From Urophycis tenuis (lineage: Eukaryota; Chordata; Actinopteri; Gadiformes; Phycidae): a stretch of DNA of 64,000 nucleotides. The notes below the pieces were generated by a model, which saw only the letters and a program-made list of their open reading frames with translations, was not told where the DNA came from and did not search any database. Within the stretch, counting starts at the first letter, position 1. The number at the start of each line of letters is the position of its first letter. Positions 41,066 to 53,451 of the stretch are shown here, piece after piece. The DNA lies in the NCBI GenBank assembly GCA_036785325.1, contig JAXIVH010000021.1:3713405-3777404 (forward strand), in the 5' to 3' direction. A program made the position numbers and the translations under genes.

Positions 41066-41318
41066 GGTAGTCGAAGGCCCCCGTGCGTTTGTCGACTCCA
41101 CCTCGCCACCTCCTCCTCCTGCTGTACCAGGAGAAATCCGTGAAGAAACTAGATCTCCGCCCGGGGAGGGGGACTCATATCCACTGAGAGGGGATACACC
41201 GAGAGTGGGGGACTCTGAAGGGAAGAGTTCAACACAACCCTCCTTTCCCCTACCGTCCCCCAAGCGGTGGGGGAGGAATCGGGATACAGTTCCCGAGCGA
41301 GACACGGACGCTAACTAG
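41040..41318 (+). CDS. Upstream ORF 2 in the EP300 leader
   Basis: ATG at 41040 overlaps upstream ORF 1 in another frame and encodes 92 residues (start MSQKKKPHEVVEG), ending TAA at 41316-41318, 29 bases before the EP300 ATG. Composition is Pro/Ser/charged, as expected for GC-rich leader, so coding significance is uncertain. Confidence 0.3.
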   Translation: MSQKKKPHEVVEGPRAFVDSTSPPPPPAVPGEIREETRSPPGEGDSYPLRGDTPRVGDSEGKSSTQPSFPLPSPKRWGRNRDTVPERDTDAN

Positions 41319-41347
41319 GGACCGACACTCTTTAATTCGTCAGAAAT

Positions 41348-44042
41348 ATGGCCGATAATGTCTTGGACCCCGGCCCGCCTTCAGCCAAGAGGCCCAAGCT
41401 GTCCTCTCCAGCCCTATCAGTGTCTGCCAGTGATGGAAATGGTAAACATGCATTCATTTTTCTTTTACTATTCATTGCTTAATTGCAACACAATGTGCAA
41501 TCCCAGGTAAAAAAAAAAAAAAAGGGGCTCGGCTGCCCTGCAGCTGGAGAAGCCGAGTCGAGTTGGCATGGCTTCTTCCAACTTTAGTGGCTCTGGTTTT
41601 CTACTGTTTTACGCGCACGGCTCACCGGTCGTCGAGTGGCGTGTGGACGCGTGTGGTGACCGTGTTGTTTAGCCAAGTGTGTGCTGTGCCTCTCCCCAGG
41701 TGTGGGGTTTCAGGTGTGGGGAACTTATCCGACGCGTAGTGTAGCCCGTCCGGCTAACTAGCCCGGTGGCTGTTCACATCCAGACAATGGAGGAGTCAAG
41801 TCACCCCCGGTCCCCCTTAAGTTGCGCCGCGTCTCTTTGGACCCCGGGGGGGCCGGCCACACTTTTCCTAAACGCACAAAGCCACATTAAACCTGGGCCG
41901 ACGGATTCCCCCCTCCCCCGGTTCGACGACGTGCAAAGTGCGGGATAAAAACCAAGCGAAAGGTCGACCCGAGCACCGGGGAAATATAACGGTACTCCGG
42001 GGAGCTAGCGTCAGATAGCATAGATGCTAACGTTACCGGCTGAACGTAGTTTTTTATTAAGCTCCACTTGAGAGTTAAATGCACGCAGTTAACCGGATAA
42101 CGTTCAACTGTGCGCATTTAACTGTGATCCCCTCCAGAGTTTGCTTATACGACGTAACGTGGTCGAAGTAATACGGTTTTTATTGAACGACGGTTGCTAA
42201 CCAGCTAGCTATTGTTTGGACCTCACTTCAATGGAGAAGTTGCGCAAAGCATTGTTGTCTCGCCGTGAGAGGACCGCTGCTGCGTGGTCCAGAACCGGGC
42301 CGCTGCGTGGTACAGAACTGGGCTACTGCTACGGTGCAGAACCGGGCTGCTATGGTCCAGATTCGGGCTGCTGCTACCGTCCAGTACCGGGCTGTTGCTA
42401 CCGTCCAGATTTCGGCTGCTGCGCGGTCCAGAACCGGGTCGCCGCGGTCCAACTTGGACCCAAGTAGTACCCAGCGTTTTAGTGGGCCACTGTGGGGGTT
42501 TTCACACTTTGTTTTTAAGACTTTCTGTCTTTTTTGTTGCGTCCATCTATTGAGTTCTCCTGATTGGGGTGTATGATGAAGTCGTGTAGTCTTTAGGACA
42601 CACTTTTGTAGTATTCTTTGTATGGCAAATTATGTGTCCACTCGCAAGCCTTGCAATGTTACAACATGATGGGGAATATGTAGGGGAGCTGGAACTTAAT
42701 GAGGAATAATGTGGTGAACCCTAATTCAGGTTTTTCTTTTGATAAAGTATTTGGAGTATAGTATGTCATTAGTTTTGTTGGACCTACATGTTTTTGTGTT
42801 ATATTTGATAAACACATTATTAATGTCTCTCTGTACCAATCACCAATAAATCTGTACGTTTTGGAAGACTGGACAAGTAGAGTTTGAGGCTAAAATGGCT
42901 GACAAGGTTCTGTTTTGTTACAGTGACAGAGAAAAATAGGGGGGAAGGGATGAGTTGTCACCTGTAGTCACACCGTGGCTCACGAGACCTCCATCAAATC
43001 ATTATATTACACAGCACTTGTTCCAATGTCTTCCGGTTGTCAACATGTGGACTTTGACAATCCATTGAACAGGGCTGTTTGTAAGCTAACCAAAATTATC
43101 CACAAATATGTACACTTGTTATTGAAAAGACCCAGTAATGAGACCACCTCGTTCACACGGTCATACATAACCGCGATCCCTCCCATGAAACATTGGCAGG
43201 GATATATGAGATTTCTATCATTTCTCAATAGAGCCTCACCCAACACTAGAAGCGCTCTCTCAAATTCCTCCCCGGCGCTAGTCAATACGGCGCATGGAAC
43301 CAGTATGAGATCCATCTCCCTTGGTACTGCAGACACCATGTTCTGCCCGGCCCTGCCTAGTCAGTATTTACCTCTCTGTGGCTTCACACCATCATCCTAC
43401 TGCATGCTCTCCTCATGTTTGGCTCCCCATCAAACCACAAACCGATGCCCTGGAGAGGAGTCTCGGCTGTGACTGGCAGCTTCTGGCTCGCCGGCCCCCC
43501 TCTCGCTTCTAGCAAGACCCCAGAGGCAGGGGTCTTCTTGCGGAAGGAGCTCGGCCGCTGGGCGGCAGCACAGAAGATGTGGTCGGTAGCCCTCGGCCTT
43601 TCGAGGTGGAGGGTGACCGTTTCGCCAATTTGAAGGGCGCTATTTCAACAAAATGTCTGTTTTGTTTGTGTCCCCCCCCCCCTCTTCTAGATTTCGGCTC
43701 GCTCTTCGACCTGGAACATGACCTCCCGGACGAGCTCATCAACTCGTCGGAGCTGGGACTGGTCAACGGCGGTGACCTCAACCAGATCCACACCAGCCTG
43801 GGAGGGCTGGGAGCCGGGATGGGGGGCATGGGCATGGGAGGCGGCGGCGGAGGGGGGCAGGACGCAGCCACCAAACACAAGCAGCTGTCGGAACTCCTCC
43901 GAGCCGGAGCGCAGCCCCAGCAGGGAGCCCCAAATAACACTGGCGCCGGCGCCTCCATGGCGCTGATGGGGGGCATGAACGCCACGGCCGCCGGCCCCCA
44001 AGGCCTGGGACCCCAGGGGGGGCAGCAGCAGTCCGGACTGAT

Positions 44043-44074
<32 letters not shown>

Positions 44075-47000
44075 CGGGGATGCCCGGGGGCGTGGCCGGG
44101 ATGAATCGGGCAGCCATGATGAACGCCCACAAGGCCAACAATGGACAGCAGCAGCATCAAGGCCTGATGGGGGGGCAGATGATGAACGGGTCGCCCAGAA
44201 TGGGGTACCCTGGCAACGGGGGCATGAGCGGCAACAGTAACCTGTTGGCCGAGACCCTGCAGGGGCAGACGGGGGGTCAGCAGATGGGGCCCGGTGGTCC
44301 GACCGGGATTAGACCACAGCAACCGGGAGCACTGAACAAGGTAACGCCACGGTGCTGGAGTCAAGTAGACCAGCGGCTGGGGATTTGTGATGGTTTCTAT
44401 AGAATCTATACACTCAGCGAGCGTATGTTCTCGGTCACGTTTTGTCATGTTCCTGGCAATATTGTCAAGCAGCTAAACAAATTTTGCGAACCCCCCCAAA
44501 AATCTTAATTTTACCCAGAATTGGCGTACCCCAAAGTGTGTTTTGGCAATCTCTGCGTTGATATTCAATAATACACAGCTATATGTATCAAAACGTATTT
44601 CCCCTATGAGGAACTGCAGTTATGGTTATGGCTCCAGCAGTTAAGTTACATATGCAAGTCACGTGAAACTGCAATTGAATTCAGAAACTTAAAACCAGCT
44701 GGACACAACTGATGGCTTCATGAAGGGCTTGTGGTTTAAAGTGTAAATTACATCAAAAAAGAGGAATGTCTTTGTGTCTTCCACGGAGCTCATGGCATCA
44801 ATGGCATTATGGAGCAGGGGAAAGCAGAGATTTGTGCTCCATTTCCCCCTGATGATCTGTTGATGCCGTCCTCCATGAATAACTACCTAAATACTTGTTG
44901 AGGCTGTTTGTTGTAAGGCCAAGGTTTGATTTCCACTGTATGCTGTAAGCCAAGCTTCATACCTGTTTCGGAGCGCATCGCAATCAATGGACCGTATCGG
45001 GTTGTTTGGGCCAGTACTTGTGGGTCCTTGCAGGGGAACTGGTTGAATGCAGAGTGGTTCGACGTAGCAGTGGAAACCCTCCGTTTGCAGCCGTTTCTCT
45101 ATACCGTGGGACATGTCTTCACATGACGTGGTTGTGCATTTTATTTGCTAGCAGAACTTCCGACCATGTCGTGTGTTTGTTTCTGTCCAACCTTTGTCCC
45201 AGATGCATTTCGTGGATGTTTTACCATTTTTATTTTTATTTATTTTTTTAACTTATTTCCTCCCCATATCTGGGCGTATTGAAACTGTAACATACATGCA
45301 ACTCAAATGTGCATTGACCACCTTTTGGTCCTTCTTTAATTCGCCATCTCCCTTCCCTCTCTCTGTCTCTGTCTCTCGCCCGCTCTCTCTCTCCAGATGA
45401 ATATGATGGCCAACACGGTCCCCTATGGCGGTCCGTACGGCCAGGGGCCCACAGGCCAGGGACTCCCCGGGGCAGGACTGGGTCCCCAGCTCCAGAACAA
45501 GGCCGGCATGGCCAACAGCCTAGCAGCCCAGTTCAGCATGGACAAGAAGACGCCACCCGGTCAAGGCATGTCTGGGATGGTAAGTGAAACGGGTCGTGTG
45601 TGTGAGTGTGAGAGAGAAGGCAGATCTCAACTGGCATCTGCCCTCCGGCGGTGTGCCTGTGTTTTCACGAGCTTTGGTTGAATGGAGCCAAACCTCCTCC
45701 ATCTTTGTTCCATTTTTTTCTTTTCACCTGCGTGACATTTCTGCACAGAACAACAGCTCGTCTAGGGAAGTGTAGTCTCTCACCGTGTCCTTGGACCCCA
45801 CCATGCCGACGGGCCAGTTCTGGGTAAACCAGCGCGGCGGTTCTGTGCCCGGTGTCGTTGGTACCGCTGGACCTGGACGGAGACGCATGGCCGTGGGGTC
45901 AGCGTGCTCTGGGGAGGCCAGCGCGGTTCAGGACTGTATCAAATATTAGTCGTTTCATTCGCTCCTTCCTCCAAGCGGCATCGCCTCCGCTGCGTCCGCG
46001 TGCGGCCTGATGGATAGTGTGGCTTTCCTACCGTATTATAATTGGCCTTAATTGGCCTTTTAATTCATTGTATTCGCACCATCACACACACACACACCAC
46101 AGAAGCATATATTTGTGTAGCTGCCAAACCGACTCAGTGCTGTCGGTCACCGACGGCCGAGCCGGCGTCTGCATGCCGGGCCACCGTGCAACATTACCGT
46201 ACATCACCGCCAGGACATCAGACCTGCAGGGTGGTTTTTAGCGGTGCTTCACACCTGGATGCCGACGCCAGCACCGCTCACCAGTAGGGCAAGCGGCCCT
46301 CGTCGAGCTGATCGCTACGAAGATATTGTCGTCAAAAATCATTTCCTAGTTGTTCTCCAGACTCCTTATGAATTATGTATTGTGTTGATATGCATTTTGG
46401 CACCGTGACGCAGGATAGATCATTAAATAGTCAAAATACATTGCACTTGTGCCGTCATGAAAGCCCTTGTTGTTGAGAGGCTGTGTGAAACGGGTTCGTT
46501 CGCCAACGCGGAGTGGCCCACTTGGTAGGGTGGAGTTCCCCCTGCCGCGCGCTGAACAAGTTTTACAATGACCGCCCGCCAGGAATGTCCCGACATCAAA
46601 ACTAAACTGAAAGGGAAATGTATGGACACCATAGCGCTGCTGCTGCTGTGTTGGTGTAAGAAGTAAATCTGACGCCTTAAACAGCAGCGCCTACATTTTT
46701 TACTTTAAAAAAACAAAACATATATTAGTTTGAAAGATCTTGGTATATTACACACTCTGACTTAGCGATGAGGCTCAGGGATCTGAAGACACAGTCACCA
46801 GCACCTGCCCATGAGATGGGGCCTCCCGGCCACACGGCTGGACAGCAGCATTCCTCTCCATAGAGCTATATTTGGTCCGTTTTATATCCAATCAGCAAAT
46901 TACCAAGTACTCCGCCGCCCCGCCCTAAACAGCAGCCTAACTCAAACCCAATTAAAAGGGGTACGTGACGGTAACATAACATAACCATAACACAACAAAC

Positions 47001-50000
47001 ATTGTTGTTTAGAAGTGTACACCGCAAGCTCCACAACGGCACAAAGCCGGGCTGGCTGAGCCCTCAAACACATAAAGACTGCACACAAAACATCTAAAAG
47101 CTTCTTAAAAAAAACAACCACTCTTTGAGATTTGGGCCGTGGGTTTGATTATAATTTTTGGCATTTCTTCTGCGTCCGTCCGTACTTCCTACCACCGAAA
47201 GACCATTTGCGTCCGGATTGTGAGGGGTGATTAGACGGCACCCTGGGGATCTGTATCCTCGTCTCTTTATGTTTGCGAGTGCTTCTCTCTACGCGTCGGC
47301 CAACATTTCCTCCGCCTCGCCGGTACCGCTAGAACCGAGCCAGGCGTTCACCGCCAGTCCCCGCATTTACCAGAACAATTGGAGCAAAATGCCGAGCCAA
47401 AATACCCCCCCCACCCCCTACGTGTGCGTCAAGTGAAAACATGATTGTGAGACAGCGCTCGCGTAGCCGGGCGCCACAGCGCCCCCGCCGCGGCGTCAGG
47501 GCGGCCATGTTGGCGTGGCAGCTGACGGGTCCTCTCTGACGCGACTACAGCTTCCACTCGCGCGGCTCCGCTTCCGCTCTGATGCAAGAAAGGAGAACCA
47601 GCTGCAATAATGGTCTTCTGGAGCAATACGTGTCATGTCCTGAACCGAAACACAAAAGGAAAAGGCCGTCGAGTGAAGAAAAGATAGAAAATGGAAAGCG
47701 TCAGGGGCAACGCGTGGCAAAGCATTACACGGAAGAAATTACACCCTCCCCAATCTGATCCGCTGTGATCCGCTCCCCAACCCCCCGCCTCCTCCTGCCG
47801 ACGTCCCCGTTGAAACAAAAGCGTTGGTGGCTGTGGACCGCGCGGTATGCGTCGCCGGAGAACGGCCGGGAAATGGCTGTATTTTGTTACATCTAAACAC
47901 TGTCCTCCCCCCTCTCTCTTCTCTCTCCCCCTCTCTCTCCCCCCCCCACAGCCCCCCCAGCAGCAGCAGCAGCAGCCCGCGTCCGTCGGTGGCGTGCCGG
48001 TGGGCGGCGCGGCGGCGGCGGGCGGCGTAGCGGGCGGGGCCCCGGTGGGCCTGAGCGCCGTAGGGGCGGGGCCGGGCGCCACGCCCCCCACGGCCGACCC
48101 CGAGAAGCGCAAGCTGATCCAGCAGCAGCTGGTGCTCCTGCTCCACGCCCACAAGTGCCAGCGGCGGGAGCAGGCCAACGGGGAGGTGCGGCAGTGCAAC
48201 CTCCCCCACTGCCGCACCATGAAGAACGTCCTGAACCACATGACCCACTGCCAGGCCGGCAAGTCCTGCCAGGGTGAGGAGACCGCCCCCCCCCCCCCCC
48301 CCCCCCCCCCCACCATCATCTGATCAGCCCCATATATGTATACACGTGTCACACCACAATGGGTTTGTTCCAACAATGAATTCAATTTAAAGGCGGCATA
48401 GAATCCCGGGAAGGTTCTGTCGCCGTGGACACGTCGACGGCGGGTGTGATAACGCCTGCTTATTGAATAGTGGCGTGATTCACGGCGCGCTCTTTGGAAC
48501 GCCGCCCTGAAATCTCGGTCGCCCGGTGACTCGCGTCTGCTGCCGTTCTCATGCTACGGCTCCTCTCTTTTTTTTTTCTTAATTACATTTATTTTCCTGT
48601 TTTCCTCCGCCGTTCAACAATCCTGTTATTTGTCAACGCGCAGGAGATCACAATGTCTGCCTGTGTGGCTGTGGGTTTTCTACGCAGTCGTTCTCTCCTG
48701 CCGCTTCTCGCTGTCATGTAGAGCCCCATCTGGACCCTGGTGTACATTGTGCCGGTTGACACATGGCCGTTTAGCGTCTTGCTTTACTTTGGGAGGATTC
48801 ACACTTATCTATCTGCTAAATGCCTCGACTCGTGTCGGCTCCTTGTATGAATGATTGGAAGAAACAAAAAAACGTGTGCCGTCCGTCCCCGTTTTGTAAA
48901 CGTTACTGTGACACACGATAATTTAAACGATGCATTTTGAATGATCCGATAAATGCAGTGTTTGTGAATCATGACATTTCGAGTGCCTGATTCCCCTCTG
49001 CTTATCCTGGGTCAGTCACACAGACACACACAGACACACACGATGTTCATCTTGTAAACCATTTCTGTCTCCCTTACTGGTTTCCCCCTTTCCCAACCCC
49101 AACCTGCTCTTCCCTCTTACTCCCCCCTCCGTCTCCCCGTCTCCCCCCCAGTGGCCCACTGCGCGTCCTCCAGGCAGATCATCTCTCACTGGAAGAACTG
49201 CACGCGGCACGACTGTCCTGTCTGCCTGCCGCTGAAGAACGCCGGAGACAAGAGGAACCAGCAGTGTGAGTGGTCCTTGTGTATTCACTCCATTACTCGT
49301 GGTGCAAATAAAGAGGGACCCAAAAGAAAAGCCTGCATTTACAATGTGATTGACTGCTTCTGAATAGAGAACACTCGCAACATTCTGGATTCATTTTGTG
49401 TTACGTCCTCCTCCTTCCATCCATCATCTCCCTGAACCTCCGCAGCCCTCCTCAGCAGCGCCGGGGTGGGCCTGGTCAACTCGCTGGGGCCCAGTGTGCC
49501 CGGGGGCCAGCCCAACGCCGCCAGCATCAACCCCCCCAGCCAGATAGACCCCAGCTCCATAGAGAGGGCCTACGCGGCCCTGGGCCTCACCTACCAGGGC
49601 AACCAGATGCCCCAGCAGGGCCCCCAGGGGCCCGGTATGCCCAGCCAGGCCATGGGGGGCCAGCCCGGCATGAGAGCCCTCAACTCCATGGGTGAGGGGA
49701 ACGCCGGAGCGTCTGCTTCGTGACAACCTGTTATGACTTATCTTGTTGGGCCCGTCGTGTCGGTCCATTCAGCCAAAGCCCTTTTCAGAATTTCACTGTG
49801 ACTGAAGGCTGAGCTGATAAAACTCACTTCACTCGATTGGTAGTCAAGTGTGTTGTTTGTGATGGAGCGGTCTGAAATATTTAAAGTCCTAATAACAACA
49901 AGGGAGCGATGAGGAATACCAACTACACACACACACACACACACACAAATATCAAATCAACTCATGTGACTTGCGATTCGAACCTGCTCATGACCTCTCC

Positions 50001-50576
50001 CCCCCCCCCCCAGGAGGGAACCCCATGGGGGTGAACGGCGGAGTCGGCCTGCCGTCCAATCAGCAGTCGAGCCTGCTGCCCGACGCCATGCTCCACAACA
50101 ACCTGAACGCGCAGAGGTGAGCGTCCGCCGTAGCCCTCCCAACGCCCGGACGCCCCTCGTCTCCCGGGCAACAGGCCGCTGACTCGAGGAGAGAGAAGGC
50201 CATGGTGTTCCCCAGGAACATGTGTTTGTGTGTGTGTGTGATTGTGGCAACGGCCTCCATTCACCTTTCCCCCCCTCCCTCCGTCTCCCCCTCTCTCTCT
50301 CCTCAGTTTGATGAACGACAGCATGGGCAACCTGGGCGCCATGCCGACCGCCACGCCGCCGTCCGCGCCCGGCATGAGGAAGTCGTGGCACGAGGACATA
50401 ACGCAGGACCTGCGGAACCACCTGGTCCACAAGCTGTGAGTCCGCCGCGGCCGGCCCGTCATCCGCCCCCTCAGCACCGTCCCACGCCATGCGGCTGATA
50501 ATGATCCACTGCGTTTATGTGGACCGCCGAGTCATTTATCAGGGCACGGCTGGGGCGTGTGAGTGGGCATGTGTGT

Positions 50577-50610
<34 letters not shown>

Positions 50611-50620
50611 CTCGCTCTCG

Positions 50621-50657
<37 letters not shown>

Positions 50658-51483
50658 TCTGGTACTGGGGGGCCACGCCCGGCCCGCTGTCTTGACACCG
50701 TGGGGTTTGTGTGTTGCAGGGTCCAGGCCATCTTCCCCACACCGGACCCGGCGGCGCTGAAGGACCGGCGGATGGAGAACCTGGTGGCCTACGCCCGGAA
50801 GGTGGAGGGGGACATGTACGAGTCGGCCAACAGCAGGGTAGGCTTCAAGACCTCCATAACGACATGCGTACACGCATTCATAACCGGATGTGACTCTGAT
50901 GACCAGGTTGTGAGGATGGTGTTCGACCCGGAGAGACTAATGCGATCAGGAAGATGCAGTCACCTTACTGTTTAAAGACCAGGAAAAGAGCTAATTGGTT
51001 TCTTTGAGTCAATTGTACCATGACCGACATTGTCTGCTGTGTTAACCACCGTGGTTGTGGTGCACAACGTGTCCGTTCACACAGACTCTGGTCACCTCAA
51101 CGTATTGACTGACTTTCTTCTGGTTCTGTGACGGGCAGGCGGAGTACTACCACCTGCTGGCAGAGAAGATCTACAAGATCCAGAAGGAGCTGGAGGAGAA
51201 GAGGCGGACCCGCCTCCAGAAGCAGGGCATGATGCCCTCCCAGGCCGGCATGCCCCCCTCAGGCCTGCCCCAAGGCGGACCCCCAGGCATGGGTGGACCC
51301 CCGGGCATGGGGGGACCCCCGGGCATGGGCCAGTCGCCCATGGGCCCTGGACAACCCCCGAGTGAGTGGGACACATGCACACGCAGCTGTGGTAACACCT
51401 GTGTTCTTTGTACTGTGGTAATGTCATGATGCCACATCCTGTCCGAACTCACATGCATTGCTTTCAGCCGCTGACGCACGCAC

Positions 51484-51581
<98 letters not shown>

Positions 51582-51910
51582 TCACAAACTGCATGCTTAC
51601 TTGTTACTCTCGTAAGTTCAAACAGCAGACGATTTGATCCACAGTGACTTCTGAGCGAGGCTGAGGACAATATAAGTGGCCAAAACTGGAGTGGTTACGT
51701 AAACATTAAAGTGCTGCACAGCCGAGGTTTTAAAGGGGGGGAGAAAAGGAAGCCGGTGTCTCTCACGGACTGCAGGGTTTGATTGACGCGTGTCATTGTG
51801 TCATCCCCGCCAGACGGTCCACATACTGACCCCTCCATGGTGCGACCCACCGGGCCCGGCCAGATGGTCAGCAGGATGCAGAATCCAGCAGGTACCGGTC
51901 TGCTGAGAGA

Positions 51911-52008
<98 letters not shown>

Positions 52009-52009
52009 G

Positions 52010-52048
<39 letters not shown>

Positions 52049-53417
52049 GAGAGACGGATATATTCTTTTATTCACAGTGCATACTTTGCATTCTCACTCC
52101 TCAGGGATGAACCAGTTTGGTGGGATGGGAATGCAGTCGATGGGTCAAAGGTCGACCCCGCCCCTTCCACCCGGCGCACCAATGAACCAGGTTCGACTTG
52201 TGTTCCTCTTTCAAACTTCCATATTTCAGACCGTGATGTGACAGAACGGTTCTTGCCGTCTCACGTCCTGTACTGGATGTGACAGAACAGTGCTTGGTGT
52301 TGACGTTCCCTCTGTCGGGTTCTCTCCAGATGGGCATGGGGCCCACCCGGATGGGTCAGCCCAACGTGGCGCAGCTACAGAACCAGTACCACCCGCCGGG
52401 CCAGTTCCCGGGGCCCGGTCCGGGTCACGTCGCGGGCCCTGTGGGGATGAACCAGCCGGGAGCACAGGGGGGCATGCCTCAGGTGAGCCCCAGACCGCAG
52501 CTTGTAGGCCCCCCCCCCCCCCCCCCCGGAAGGTTTCTTAAGTGGCCCAGCATGTTGGGGCCACCGTATTGCAGAAAAAGTCCTTAAACGAAACTCAAAC
52601 ATTCATCGGTGTCGGATGTCAATGAATCGCACCACAGGGACACTCGTAGTGTCTTGTGCTGTGAACTCCACTGCAAATTAAACCCATTCAGAAACGTTGC
52701 AGTAACCGTTGTTTGACTCGTGGTTGGGCTGTTTGTTCGGTTTAATGGTGAGGGTCGGGTTACTCCTCCACACTTTATAGCTCTCCTGAGCTCCAAGAGT
52801 CTGGAAATCATCATTCATGTACTCAAAATGAACCTCAGAATTCGGTTCCCGGTGAGACGTGCTTCTAATCCCTCTCTGGTTGTGCTGCCGGTTCCTCAGC
52901 AGGGCCAGATGTCCACGCCGGCCTCCCTCCCCGGCGGCAGCCCCCTCCCACAGTCGGCCTCCAACGCCGTGGCCCCGGGGGGTCCGGGCGGCGTGCCGGG
53001 CGGCGTGCCGGGAGGCGGGCCTCTGCCGGGCCTGCCCCCGGCCCCCGGCGCCCACCCACACTGCCCGCCCATGCGCACCAACTCGCCCTCGCCGGCGCGC
53101 AGCCTCACGCCACAACCGCACCAGACTCCGCCCACGCTGCAGGGCTCGCAGACGCCCCAGCCACACACGCCCAACCCCTCCCAGCTGCCCCCATCGCAAC
53201 AACAACAACAACAACAGCAACAACAACAGCACCACCAACAGCAAATGCAGCAACAGCATCAACAGCAAATGCAACATCAACAACAACAACAACAACAACA
53301 GAATCAACAGCAGCAGCACCAACTTCAACAACAGCACCAACATCAACAGCAGCTTCAACAACAACAACAACAACAGCTCCATCAACAACAGCAAATGCAG
53401 CAGCACCAACAACAGAT

Positions 53418-53451
<34 letters not shown>

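Noticed and set aside
47740..48385. Minus-strand open frames opposite the TAZ1 exon
   Set aside because: Antisense shadow of the conserved EP300 exon 4 with Gly/Ala-rich composition.
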